A stretch of 64,000 bases of DNA from Mesorhizobium neociceri. GTDB lineage: Bacteria; Pseudomonadota; Alphaproteobacteria; Rhizobiales; Rhizobiaceae. Made by a program: the position numbers and the translations under genes. Location: assembly GCF_013520985.1 (NCBI RefSeq), contig NZ_JACDTY010000001.1, forward strand, positions 248,001-312,000, in the 5' to 3' direction. Below are positions 18,091 through 26,490 of this stretch, piece after piece (positions within the stretch are counted from its first letter, which is position 1; each line of letters starts with the position of its first letter). The notes beneath the pieces were generated by a model. The model was not told the origin of the DNA. It did no database searches and saw only the letters and a list, made by a program, of their open reading frames with translations.

Positions 18091-19164
18091 ATGGCGCATA
18101 GGCAGGACCAGCAGCGGCGCGCGTCGATCCACGACGTGGCAAGCCGCGCGGGCGTGTCCGCAGCCACCGTCTCCAAGGTCATGGCCGGCGTCACCACGGT
18201 GAAACCGGAAAATGCACAGCGCGTCTTCGATGCGGTCGAGCAACTGGGCTACCGCGTCGACCCGCTGGCCTCCGACATGCGCCGGGCCAAGCGCCGCATC
18301 ATCGGCGCCATCATGCCCGAGTTCGAAAGCGAATTTTTCGGCCAGATGGTCACCCAGCTCGAGAGCCTCGCCGAGCAGCGCGGCTATACGCTGGTGGCGG
18401 CGTCGAGCCGCGAATCCGAAACGCGCGAAAAGGAAATCCTGGCCCGCATGCATGACTGGCGCGTCGCCGGTGTGGTGCTGGCGCCGGTGCGCAACGAGCA
18501 TGGCCCGGCGGCTGAATTCATGAAGGCCAATGGCATGACCGGCGTGCTGATCGACCGTGTGCTCTCCGACGACGCCTTCGACACGGTGTCGGCCGACAGC
18601 GCGGCGGCCAGCACCGAAGTGGCGCGCGAACTGATCGCCAAGGGCCATCGTCACATACTGGTCGTCGGCCTCGGCGAGCAGGCGGCGACGGTGCGCGCGC
18701 GCCTCGACGGGTTTCGCTCGACCGCGCTCAAACTGGCGCCGGATGTGCGCATCGATGTCGTACTGGCCGAAACCGATGTCGAACCGCTGAGGGCGCAGCT
18801 GCGCGAGTATTTCGGGCAAGGCGCCAATGGGGGCGAGCGCCCGACGGCGGTCTATTCGCTGTTCCTCAAGGGCACGCTGGTGGCGCTGTCGGAATTCCGC
18901 CGGCGCGGCTGGCATTGTCCGAACGACATCTCGCTGGTCGGCTTCGACGACGCTGAATGGATGCAGGTGACGTGGCCGGCCATCGCCGCCGTCGTGCAGC
19001 CGGTGCGCCAGATCGCCGGCCACGCCATGGAAGCGCTGTTTGCAAGAATTGAGGGTGGGGAGGGGCCGCCGATCGCGCGGCTCGAGCCTTGCCGGGTTTT
19101 GATGCGGGAATCCGTTGGCTCGCCAGGCAACGGCCCGCATTCCGGGGGAGGACACCGACAATAG
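18091..19164 (+). CDS. LacI-family transcriptional regulator
   Basis: A 357-residue repressor-type regulator. The helix-turn-helix IHDVASRAGVSAATVSKVMAG is at residues 13-33 and the hinge helix (PLASDMRR) follows. A periplasmic-binding-protein-like effector domain with VGFDDAEWMQVTWP near the C-terminus completes it. ATG 18091 has GGGAGGAGG before it. It lies just upstream of a CUT2 importer on the same strand and probably represses it until the sugar is present. Candidate operators are at 18006-18037 and 19263-19274. Confidence 0.9.
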   Translation: MAHRQDQQRRASIHDVASRAGVSAATVSKVMAGVTTVKPENAQRVFDAVEQLGYRVDPLASDMRRAKRRIIGAIMPEFESEFFGQMVTQLESLAEQRGYTLVAASSRESETREKEILARMHDWRVAGVVLAPVRNEHGPAAEFMKANGMTGVLIDRVLSDDAFDTVSADSAAASTEVARELIAKGHRHILVVGLGEQAATVRARLDGFRSTALKLAPDVRIDVVLAETDVEPLRAQLREYFGQGANGGERPTAVYSLFLKGTLVALSEFRRRGWHCPNDISLVGFDDAEWMQVTWPAIAAVVQPVRQIAGHAMEALFARIEGGEGPPIARLEPCRVLMRESVGSPGNGPHSGGGHRQ

Positions 19165-19240
19165 CCCCCATTGTCGACAACCCATAAGCTGCACCTGGCC
19201 TAGGCTCGCGGCACGTGACATCAACCGGAGGATAACAAAA

Positions 19241-20230
19241 ATGACATCGCGCATTCTGAAGATAAATCGATTTACTTTCGCTCTCGGCGCGGCAATCGCG
19301 TTCTCGGCCATCTCCGTGGCGAAAGCCGACGATGCCGAATACGGCGTGCTGATGAAGACGCTGGCCAATCCGTTCTGGGGCGCGATGAGCCAGGGCGTCG
19401 AGGCCGGCGCAAAGGAATCCGGCGTGAAGATCTTCGAGCAGGCGGCCGAAAGCGACCAGGCGGCCGAGCCGCAGCTGAACCTGTGCAACACCATGCTGGA
19501 GCGCAAGCCGGCGGCGATGATCACCGCGGCCATCAACTCGACCAACCTTTTGCCTTGCCTGAAGGTGGCGCAGGAGGCCGGCGTCAAGATTGTCGACCTC
19601 GACAACAATATGGACCAGGCGGTGCTCGACAAGGAAGGCATCAAGGTCACCTTCCACATCGGCTCCGACAATGGCGCGGCCGGCGCGCAAGGCGCGGACT
19701 ATCTCGTCTCCAAGCTCGGCAAGGATGCCAAAGGCCCGGTGCTGGTGATCGAAGGCCTGTCGGGCAACATCACCGGGGAGAAGCGTGCCAAGGGCTTTGC
19801 CGACAAGCTCAAGGAATTGGCGCCGGGTCTCGAAATCGTCGCTTCGCTGCCGGGCGACTGGGACCGCGGCAAGGCCGCCTCGATCGCCACCGACACGCTG
19901 ACGGCGCATCCCGACCTCGTCGCCATCTTCTGTGCCAATGACGGCATGGCGCTGGGCGCGGTGGAATCCGTCTACGCCGCCGGCAAGGGTCCGCAGGTGA
20001 CGATCATCGGCGTCGACGGCAATTCCGATGCGGTGAAGTCGATCAAGGAAGGCCGCCTCAATGCCTCGGTGGCGCAGCTGCCTTACCTCGTCGGCAAGCA
20101 GGCGGTCGAGAACGTCAAGAAGGCGCTGGCCGGAGAGAAGGTCGAAGACAGCATCGCCGTGCCGACCCTGGTGCTAACCAAGGAAGTGCTGGACGCCGGC
20201 AAGGAGCCGATGCTCGAATTTGTGAAATAG
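19241..20230 (+). CDS. CUT2 sugar ABC transporter substrate-binding protein (RbsB-like)
   Basis: A 329-residue periplasmic sugar-binding protein. The signal peptide is residues 1-28 (FALGAAIAFSAISVAKA). The mature part shows the RbsB pattern: LMKTLANPFWGAMSQGVEAGAKESG, then DLDNNMDQ, GSDNGAAGAQGADYLV and CANDGMALGAVESV. ATG 19241 has GGAGGA eight bases upstream. A LacI-type palindrome lies inside codons 8-12. Permease, ATPase and an isomerase gene follow. The sugar is unknown; the downstream ketose-epimerase-like gene suggests a pentose or a rare ketose. Confidence 0.9.
   Translation: MTSRILKINRFTFALGAAIAFSAISVAKADDAEYGVLMKTLANPFWGAMSQGVEAGAKESGVKIFEQAAESDQAAEPQLNLCNTMLERKPAAMITAAINSTNLLPCLKVAQEAGVKIVDLDNNMDQAVLDKEGIKVTFHIGSDNGAAGAQGADYLVSKLGKDAKGPVLVIEGLSGNITGEKRAKGFADKLKELAPGLEIVASLPGDWDRGKAASIATDTLTAHPDLVAIFCANDGMALGAVESVYAAGKGPQVTIIGVDGNSDAVKSIKEGRLNASVAQLPYLVGKQAVENVKKALAGEKVEDSIAVPTLVLTKEVLDAGKEPMLEFVK
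19263..19274. promoter_or_regulatory. Perfect 12-bp palindrome inside the start of the binding-protein gene (candidate LacI operator)
   Basis: TAAATCGATTTA is 22 bases downstream of the start codon of 19241-20230 and matches the sites in front of the LacI-family gene. Repressor bound here could act as a roadblock to elongation or be one half of a DNA loop to 18006-18037. Confidence 0.6.
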
Positions 20231-20261
20231 TCCCTCCCAGGACTGGGGGTATTCCCCCGCG

Positions 20262-20288
20262 GGCTGGCGCGGCATGCTCGCGCCAGCC
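20262..20288 (+). other. Intercistronic stem-loop between binding-protein and permease genes
   Basis: GGCTGGCGCG (20262-20271) pairs perfectly with CGCGCCAGCC (20279-20288). A smaller GGGGG/CCCCC hairpin precedes it. The placement directly after the binding-protein gene matches that of the hairpin at 8610-8636. Confidence 0.75.
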
Positions 20289-20312
20289 ACCTCTTTCAAA
20301 GGTGTGAAAAAG

Positions 20313-21305
20313 ATGGCTTCTGAAACGGCGCAGCCCGGCTTCTGGGCACGGGTGCAGCGCGCATCCGTCGAGCGGCTTCATATCAGGCTGGAATCGCTGC
20401 TGGTGCTGGTGGCGCTCAGCGCCGTCATGGCGGTGCTGTCGCCATACTTCCTGTCGCTCAGCAACTTTCTCAACATCCTGCTCGCGACATCGACGATCGG
20501 CGTGCTGGCGATCGCCGCCACCTTCGTCATCGGTTCGGGCGGGCTCGATCTGTCGCTCGGCTCCGTGATGGGACTGTCGGGCGTCGCCGGTGCCTTCGTC
20601 GCTGTCAATCTCGGCTGGCCGTGGCCACTGGCGATCTGCGCCTGCATCATCGCCGGCGGCATTGCCGGCTATATCAACGGCCAGCTGGTCACCCGCGCCT
20701 TCGTGCCGGCCTTCATCGTCACGCTCGGCATGCTCGGCCTGGCGCGTGGGCTGGCACTGGTCATCTCGCAGGGCAGGGCGATCTACGGCTTGCCGGCCGA
20801 GATCGTCTATATTGGCCAGGGCCGTCCTTTCGGTATCCCGATGCCGGTCATCCTCTTGGTGCTGACGGCCATCGTCGCGCACTGCCTGCTCGCCTATACC
20901 CGCTTTGGCCGCCACACGCTGGCGCTTGGCGACAGCGAGGGTGCCGCGCGCGCCGCCGGCATTCGCGTCGAACATCACCGCCGCATCATCTACACGCTGT
21001 CCGGTGCCCTTGCCGGTCTTGCCGGCCTGCTCTTCACAGCCCGCGTCAATGCCGGTGACCCAACCGCCGGCATCAACTATGAGCTGACTGCCATCACCGC
21101 CGCGATCATCGGCGGCACCAATCTGTTCGGCGGCCGCGCCTCGATCCTCGGCACCATGATCGGCGCGCTGATCATGGGTGTGCTGCAAAACGGGCTGACG
21201 CTGCTCGCCGTGCAATCCTATTACCAACAGATGGCGATCGGCGCGGTGCTGATCCTGGCGGTGTTCATCGACCAGTACCAGGTGCGCAAGGAGTCACGCG
21301 TATGA
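20313..21305 (+). CDS. CUT2 sugar ABC transporter permease (RbsC-like)
   Basis: A 330-residue membrane protein with eight to ten hydrophobic helices. It has the RbsC/AraH motif GSGGLDLSLGSVMGLSGV near residues 70-90 and GGTNLFGGRASILGTMIGALIMGVLQNGL near the C-terminus. ATG 20313 is preceded by AAAGGTGTG; the in-frame ATG at 20274 sits in the hairpin region. The last 4 bases overlap the ATPase gene. It forms the homodimeric channel of this importer. Confidence 0.9.
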   Translation: MASETAQPGFWARVQRASVERLHIRLESLLVLVALSAVMAVLSPYFLSLSNFLNILLATSTIGVLAIAATFVIGSGGLDLSLGSVMGLSGVAGAFVAVNLGWPWPLAICACIIAGGIAGYINGQLVTRAFVPAFIVTLGMLGLARGLALVISQGRAIYGLPAEIVYIGQGRPFGIPMPVILLVLTAIVAHCLLAYTRFGRHTLALGDSEGAARAAGIRVEHHRRIIYTLSGALAGLAGLLFTARVNAGDPTAGINYELTAITAAIIGGTNLFGGRASILGTMIGALIMGVLQNGLTLLAVQSYYQQMAIGAVLILAVFIDQYQVRKESRV

Positions 21306-22078
21306 GCCTCCTTTCGTTGCAAGGCATTCGCAAAAGTTTTGGCGCGGTCGACGTGCTGCATGGCGTCGACCTCAAGGTCGACGCCGGCGAAGTGGTCGGT
21401 CTGGTCGGCGACAATGGCGCCGGCAAGTCGACGCTGATGAAGACCATCACCGGTATCTACCGCGCCGATTCCGGCTCGATCCACTTCGACGGCAAGGACA
21501 TATTGCCGCTCGATCCCGGCCAGCGGCGCCGGCTCGGCATCGAGATGATCTACCAAGACCTGTCGCTGGCCAAGCAGCAGGATGTGGCGGCCAACATCTT
21601 CCTCGGCCGCGAGCCGGTGAAAAAACTGTTCGGCGTCATCCCGGGCTTTGTCGACAAGGCCGAGATGGACCGCCAGGCGGCGAAGATGATCGAGCGACTC
21701 GGCGCGCATCTGCCGTCGATCAACCGTTCGGTCGGCTCGTTCTCGGGCGGGCAGCAGCAGACGGTGGCGATTGCGCGCGCACTGACCTTCAACCCGAAGC
21801 TGGTCATCATGGACGAGCCGACCGCGGCGCTCGCCGTGCGCGAGGTGCAAAGCGTGCTCGATCTGATCCGCCGGCTGAAATCGGAAGGCATCGCCGTCAT
21901 CCTGATCTCGCACCGGCTCAACGACGTGCTGTCGGTCACCGACCGGATCGTGGTTTTGCGCCACGGGCGGGCCGATGCCGATCTCGTCACCGCAAACACC
22001 AACATGACCGAAGTCGTCAGCCGCATTGTCGGCGGCGGCGATATTGGCGCCGCGGCGGCGCACGAACAACGAGGCTGA
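21302..22078 (+). CDS. CUT2 sugar ABC transporter ATPase, single domain
   Basis: A 258-residue ATPase with Walker A GDNGAGKST (near 38-46), signature SFSGGQQQTVAIARAL, Walker B LVIMDEPTAAL and the H-loop ISHRL. RbsA-type proteins usually carry two ATPase domains; this one has a single domain and would act as a homodimer. It overlaps the permease gene by 4 bases and is followed 4 bases later by the epimerase-like gene, so all are co-transcribed. Confidence 0.9.
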   Translation: MSLLSLQGIRKSFGAVDVLHGVDLKVDAGEVVGLVGDNGAGKSTLMKTITGIYRADSGSIHFDGKDILPLDPGQRRRLGIEMIYQDLSLAKQQDVAANIFLGREPVKKLFGVIPGFVDKAEMDRQAAKMIERLGAHLPSINRSVGSFSGGQQQTVAIARALTFNPKLVIMDEPTAALAVREVQSVLDLIRRLKSEGIAVILISHRLNDVLSVTDRIVVLRHGRADADLVTANTNMTEVVSRIVGGGDIGAAAAHEQRG

Positions 22079-22082
22079 ACTG

Positions 22083-22937
22083 ATGAACACTTTTGGACTG
22101 CACACTTTCGCCATCGCCCCGGTCTGGGATCTCGATCTGATCGAGCCGCAGATGGAGCGGCTGAAAGGTCTCGGCATAGGTCTGCTTGAAATCCCGCTGC
22201 TGCGCCCCGAGGAGATCGACACTCTGCGCACACGCGCCTTTGCTGAACGCTGGAATGTTGAGCTTATTCCATCGCTCGGCCTGCCGCGTGCGCTCGACGT
22301 GGTGGCACGGCCGGACGAGGCGCTGGCCTTCCTCGAGCCGGCCTTTGCCGTCTGCGAAGCGGTGGGCAGCAAGGCCCTTGGCGGCGTCACCTATGGCACG
22401 ATCGGCAAGACAACAGGCCGTGCGCCGACGACGGAAGAGATCGACGGCATGTGCCGGTTCCTGGTCCGCGCGGCCAAGGCCGCCAAGGCGCATGGCCTAA
22501 AACTCGGCATCGAGCCGTGCAACCGCTACGAGACGCATCTGATCAACCGTGGCATTGACGCGGCCAGGATTATCGAACGCGTCGGCGCCGACAACATCTT
22601 CATCCATCTCGACACCTACCACATGCATATCGAGGAAGAGAGTTTTGCGGCCGGCTTCAAGGCAGCCGCGCCCTATCTCGGCTACGTCCACGTCTCGGAA
22701 GCCAATCGCGGCGTGCCGGGACGCGGCATGCTGAACTGGGCCGCCTGCATGAAGGCCATCGCCGACATCGGCTATACCGGCGCCATCACGCTGGAAAGCA
22801 TGAACCATGTCGATGTCGACATTGCCGGTGGTCTCGCCGTCTGGCGGCCGGTGGCGGAGAATCCCGACAATGTGATCGGCGTCGGTCTGCCGTTCCTGCG
22901 TGAAGAGGCACGGAAGGCGGGATTGACACTGGGGTAA
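22083..22937 (+). CDS. Sugar epimerase/isomerase, D-tagatose (psicose) 3-epimerase-like TIM barrel
   Basis: A 284-residue AP-endonuclease-2/xylose-isomerase-like TIM barrel. It has the metal-binding pattern of ketose 3-epimerases: KLGIEPCNRYETHLINR (Glu), HLDTYHMHIEEES (Asp and His), YVHVSEANRGVPGRG (His) and ITLESMNH (Glu). These four segments match D-tagatose/D-psicose 3-epimerases more closely than IolE or hydroxypyruvate isomerase. ATG 22083 directly follows the ATPase gene. It probably converts the imported ketose to an epimer, but the exact sugar is unknown. Confidence 0.82.
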   Translation: MNTFGLHTFAIAPVWDLDLIEPQMERLKGLGIGLLEIPLLRPEEIDTLRTRAFAERWNVELIPSLGLPRALDVVARPDEALAFLEPAFAVCEAVGSKALGGVTYGTIGKTTGRAPTTEEIDGMCRFLVRAAKAAKAHGLKLGIEPCNRYETHLINRGIDAARIIERVGADNIFIHLDTYHMHIEEESFAAGFKAAAPYLGYVHVSEANRGVPGRGMLNWAACMKAIADIGYTGAITLESMNHVDVDIAGGLAVWRPVAENPDNVIGVGLPFLREEARKAGLTLG

Positions 22938-22946
22938 GGGGTCTTC

Positions 22947-23091
22947 CCTTCTCCCCTTGTGGGAGAAGGTGTCGCCGCAGGCGACGGATGAGGGGTGCTC
23001 CAGGAAACGCCAACGTCTCACTCCGCTGGAACACCCCTCATCCGTCTCGGCGCTGTCGCGCCGATCCACCTTCTCCCACAAGGGGAGAAGG
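22947..23091. repeat. Intergenic palindromic repeat, type A (copy 1)
   Basis: The outer arms CTTCTCCCCTTGTGGGAGAAG and CTTCTCCCACAAGGGGAGAAG are inverted copies of each other and also self-complementary. Inside, GGATGAGGGGTG faces CACCCCTCATCC. It lies between two convergent genes. Related copies are at 48374-48560 and 56919-57067. Confidence 0.85.
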
Positions 23092-23096
23092 AAGAA

Positions 23097-24542
23097 TCAG
23101 AACGGATAGTGCTGGTTCGGATCCTCGATCGTCAGCCAGCGCAAATCGGTAAATTCGGCGATCGAGGCTTTGCCGCCGAAGCGGCCATAGCCCGAACCTT
23201 TGACGCCACCGAACGGCATCTGCGCCTCGTCGCCGACGGTCGGGCCGTTGATGTGGCAAATGCCGGCTTCGATGCGCGCGGCAACCGCCATGGCGCGGCG
23301 GATGTCGCGGCTGAACACGGCCGACGACAGGCCGTATTCGGTGTCGTTGGCGACACGCACGGCTTCGTCCTCGCCCTTGACGCGGATCACCGGCTTGACC
23401 GGGCCGAAGGATTCTTCCGCATAGACGCGCATGGCGGGCGTGACATGGTCGAGCAGCGTCGCTTCGACCACCGTGCCGGTGCGTTTGCCGCCGGCCACCA
23501 GTTTGGCGCCCTTGGCGACGGCGTCGGCAACCAGTTCCTCCATCTTGTCGGCGGCCTGGCTGCTGATCAGCGAGCCGAGCACGACGTGGCCGCGCGGGTC
23601 GCCGGCCGGCAATTGTGAGGCGCGGGCTGCGAGCTTGGCGACGAATTCGTCGGCGACCTTCTCGTCGACGACCAGGCGCTCGGTCGACATGCAGATCTGG
23701 CCCTGATGCATGTAGGCGCCGAAGGTAGCCGCATTGACCGCGGCGTCGATGTCGGCATCGTCGAGCACGACCAGCGGCGCCTTGCCGCCAAGCTCGAGCA
23801 GCGCCGGCTTCAAATGCTTGCCGGCCAGCTCGGCGATGATCCTGCCGACCTTGGTCGAGCCGGTAAAGTTGACGCGCCTGACCGCGGGATGCGCGACCAG
23901 CGCCTCGACAATTACTGCCGCGTCCTTGGGGTCATTGGTGACGACATTGATGACGCCCTTGGGCAGGCCGGCCTCGACCAGCACCTGGCCGATCAGCCGA
24001 TGCGTGCCGGGGCACATTTCAGAGGCTTTCAGCACCACCGTGTTGCCGCAGGCGATCGGCGTGGCGATGGCGCGGGTGCCGAGAATGACCGGCGCATTCC
24101 ACGGCGCGATGCCGAGGCATACACCGGCCGGCTGGCGGATCGCCATGGCCAAAGTGCCCGGCTTGTCGGAAGGGATGACCTCACCCGAAATCTGCGTCGT
24201 CATCGCGGCCGCCTCGCGCAGCATCTTGGCGGCCAGCATGACGTTGAAGCCGGCCCACGGACCGGTGGCGCCGGTTTCTTCCATCATCAATTTGGTGAAT
24301 TCGCCAACCTTGGAATCCATCACATCGGCGGCCTTCGAGAGCAAAGCGCGGCGTTCGCCAGGCCCGGTCTTCGACCAGGTCTTGAAGGCGGCGGCTGCGG
24401 CTTCGACGGCGGCATTGGCATCGGCAATGCTGGCTGCGGCGGCGCGCGTCGCCAGCTTGCCGGTGAACGGGTCCATGCGCTCGAAGGAAGCCGAGCCGGA
24501 CGCATCCCTTTTGTCGCCGTCGATCAGAAGTCCGATGTCCAT
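23097..24542 (-). CDS. Aldehyde dehydrogenase, vanillin/salicylaldehyde dehydrogenase type
   Basis: A 481-residue NAD(P)-dependent aldehyde dehydrogenase. It shows the NAD-binding FTGSTKVGR, the catalytic glutamate in LELGGKAPLVV and the catalytic cysteine in HQGQICMSTERL. The C-terminal GICHINGPTVGDEAQMPFGG is the segment that marks vanillin, benzaldehyde and salicylaldehyde dehydrogenases. It follows the coniferyl-alcohol-dehydrogenase-like gene on the same strand. Oxidation of an aromatic aldehyde such as vanillin or coniferaldehyde to the acid is the likely job, feeding the adjacent protocatechuate pathway. The substrate is inferred. Confidence 0.82.
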   Translation of the reverse strand: MDIGLLIDGDKRDASGSASFERMDPFTGKLATRAAAASIADANAAVEAAAAAFKTWSKTGPGERRALLSKAADVMDSKVGEFTKLMMEETGATGPWAGFNVMLAAKMLREAAAMTTQISGEVIPSDKPGTLAMAIRQPAGVCLGIAPWNAPVILGTRAIATPIACGNTVVLKASEMCPGTHRLIGQVLVEAGLPKGVINVVTNDPKDAAVIVEALVAHPAVRRVNFTGSTKVGRIIAELAGKHLKPALLELGGKAPLVVLDDADIDAAVNAATFGAYMHQGQICMSTERLVVDEKVADEFVAKLAARASQLPAGDPRGHVVLGSLISSQAADKMEELVADAVAKGAKLVAGGKRTGTVVEATLLDHVTPAMRVYAEESFGPVKPVIRVKGEDEAVRVANDTEYGLSSAVFSRDIRRAMAVAARIEAGICHINGPTVGDEAQMPFGGVKGSGYGRFGGKASIAEFTDLRWLTIEDPNQHYPF

Positions 24543-24589
24543 TGTTTTCTCCCTGGCTCTCAGTCGAGCGTCTTTTCTATCTTATTATT

Positions 24590-24640
24590 GACCATGATCT
24601 TATCCGAAAACCGGCTCCCACTTTTCGGGATCATGGTCTA
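24590..24640. repeat. Short palindromic element with GACCATGATC ends
   Basis: GACCATGATC and GATCATGGTC are perfect inverted ends, with CCGAAAA and TTTTCGG inside. A close relative is at 59764-59812. The element provides the TAG stop (24638-24640) of the SDR gene and separates it from the aldehyde dehydrogenase gene. Confidence 0.8.
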
Positions 24641-25423
24641 GAAGCCGAGCACTTCGGCGTTGATCGATGCTTCGAGGCCGCCGTCAACCGGCACGTTGGC
24701 GCCGTTGACCCAGCGCGCGCCATCCGAGCACAGGAACAGCACGACAGGGGCGATGTCGCCCGATGTGCCGGCGCGTCCGACACGGGCTATATCACTGTCG
24801 ACGCGGGCGTCGCCCAGCACATTGCGGAACTGTTTCAGGATCGGCGTTTCGACCGGGCCGGGGCTCACCGCATTGACGCGGATGCCGCGGTTTTTGAACA
24901 GCTCCTGATGCGCGGCGCGGAAGGTCCACAACAGCAGCAACTCCTTTGAGACCGGATAGCCTTCCTCGTTCTTCACCTGGTGGTCGGCGACCACTTTGGC
25001 GACATCGGGAAAACCTTCGATGCCGACCATCGACGCCGCGCGGTTGAGATTGGCGCGCCAGCCATAGCCGGCGATCGAGGCGACGTTGACGATGGCGCCG
25101 CCTTCGCGAAGTCTTGGCGCCAAGGCTTCGGACAGCGCGCGCAGGCCGTAGAAGTTGACGGCTAGTGTCGACACCGCGCCGGTGTTGCCGGAGAGACCTG
25201 CGACGTTGCAAAGCGCATCGATGCGCTGCGGCAGGGACGCAATGAGATCATCGACGCCGGCCTTGGACGAGATGTCGGCCTTGACGAAGCTGCCGGCCGG
25301 TGCGGCAGGTTCACGGACGTCGACGCCGATCACATCGGCGCCGAACTGGCCGGCGAGCTCCGCCGTGCGAGCGCCGATGCCGGAGGCGACACCGGTGATG
25401 AGGATGGTCTTGCCGAAAAGCAT
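24638..25423 (-). CDS. Short-chain dehydrogenase, coniferyl-alcohol dehydrogenase-like
   Basis: A 261-residue SDR. The cofactor motif is TGVASGIG (10-17) and the catalytic tyrosine and lysine are in YPVSKE with serine in NVASIAG. The central insert GYGWRANLNRAASMVG and the ending GGLEASINAEVLGF resemble coniferyl-alcohol dehydrogenases and 3-alpha-hydroxysteroid-type SDRs. It starts 2 bases after the LivM gene, so it belongs to the aromatic importer operon. With the following aldehyde dehydrogenase it could oxidise a lignin-derived alcohol to an acid. Substrate assignment is moderate. Confidence 0.75.
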   Translation of the reverse strand: MLFGKTILITGVASGIGARTAELAGQFGADVIGVDVREPAAPAGSFVKADISSKAGVDDLIASLPQRIDALCNVAGLSGNTGAVSTLAVNFYGLRALSEALAPRLREGGAIVNVASIAGYGWRANLNRAASMVGIEGFPDVAKVVADHQVKNEEGYPVSKELLLLWTFRAAHQELFKNRGIRVNAVSPGPVETPILKQFRNVLGDARVDSDIARVGRAGTSGDIAPVVLFLCSDGARWVNGANVPVDGGLEASINAEVLGF

Positions 25424-25425
25424 GG

Positions 25426-26490
25426 TCAGGCCTTTTCCCGCTGTGTCGTGGCTTGTTGCAACGTCGATGCCGTGTCGCCATCAGTTGCGTTTGCCGGCAG
25501 TCTGACGCGATAGCCGACCGGCAGCAGGCGCAGGCCAAAGCGCTCTTCCAGAGTTCCCCACAGACCGCGCGGCAGGAACAGCGAGAACAGCACCGCCGTG
25601 GCGCCAAGGCCGATGAGATACCAGACGCCGGTGCCGCCGAACCAGGTCTCGATGAGGAAGAACAGCAGCGCACCCAAAATGGCGCCCTCGAAGGTGCCGA
25701 TGCCTCCAACCAGCACCATGAAGATCATGTAGGCGGTCCATTGGACGTTGAAGTAAGTCTTCGGTTGGAAGGTGATCGAGGTGGCCAGCCACAACGCACC
25801 GGCAATGCCGATGCCGAAGGCGGCGAGTACGAACAAAAGCCGCTTGGTGCCGGTGACGCGCACGCCGACCGAAGCGGCGGCATCCTCATTGTCCCTGATG
25901 GCGCGGATGGCCGCCCCCGTGCTGCCGCGCAGCAGGCCAAACAGGATGGCGAGCAGCGCCGTCATCGAGGCCAGTGCCAGCCAGTAGATCGTCGCCCGCC
26001 TGGCGCCGGCGTCATAGACGTTGAGCGAGATCAACGACGTCCCGGTTTCGCCTTGCACCAGCCGGTCGAGATTGACCAGGAGATGGGTGAGCGCCGCGAT
26101 CACCCACATGCCGATGGCGAACTCGCCGTTCTTCAGCCGCAGCATGAAAAGCGACATCGGCCATGAGATCGCGCCGACGATGATCGCCGAGACGAACAGC
26201 GAGGCAAACGGGTTGAGGCCGGCATCGGCGAGGCGAATGGCGAAATAAGCGCCGAGCCCGAAGAACACTTGCTGTCCCACCGAGACCAGTCCGCCGAAGC
26301 CGGCAAGCGCATTCCACATCGCCGCCAGGATCACATAGATGAACAAAGCCGTCATGCGGTCGACAGCGCCGGCCGACAGGAAATGCGGCGCGACCGCGAG
26401 CAGCGCGATGATGACGACGACCGCGATCGCCGAGATGCGCGAGGCCGAGGTGCCGCGCTCGATGACGGGGGAGTTTGAAACGGCGCTCAT
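25426..26490 (-). CDS. Branched-chain-type ABC transporter permease (LivM-like) of aromatic importer
   Basis: A 354-residue inner-membrane permease of the LivM class. About nine hydrophobic helices surround the typical FGGLVSVGQQVFFGLGAYFA segment, and the cytoplasmic loop STGAAIRAIRDNEDAAASVGV contacts the ATPase. ATG 26490 overlaps the LivH stop by 4 bases (ATGA). It is the fifth gene of an operon running from 30166 downwards. In S. meliloti a PcaQ-controlled Liv-type system (pcaMNVWX) imports protocatechuate, and this operon carries a PcaQ-like box. Confidence 0.88.
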   Translation of the reverse strand: MSAVSNSPVIERGTSASRISAIAVVVIIALLAVAPHFLSAGAVDRMTALFIYVILAAMWNALAGFGGLVSVGQQVFFGLGAYFAIRLADAGLNPFASLFVSAIIVGAISWPMSLFMLRLKNGEFAIGMWVIAALTHLLVNLDRLVQGETGTSLISLNVYDAGARRATIYWLALASMTALLAILFGLLRGSTGAAIRAIRDNEDAAASVGVRVTGTKRLLFVLAAFGIGIAGALWLATSITFQPKTYFNVQWTAYMIFMVLVGGIGTFEGAILGALLFFLIETWFGGTGVWYLIGLGATAVLFSLFLPRGLWGTLEERFGLRLLPVGYRVRLPANATDGDTASTLQQATTQREKA

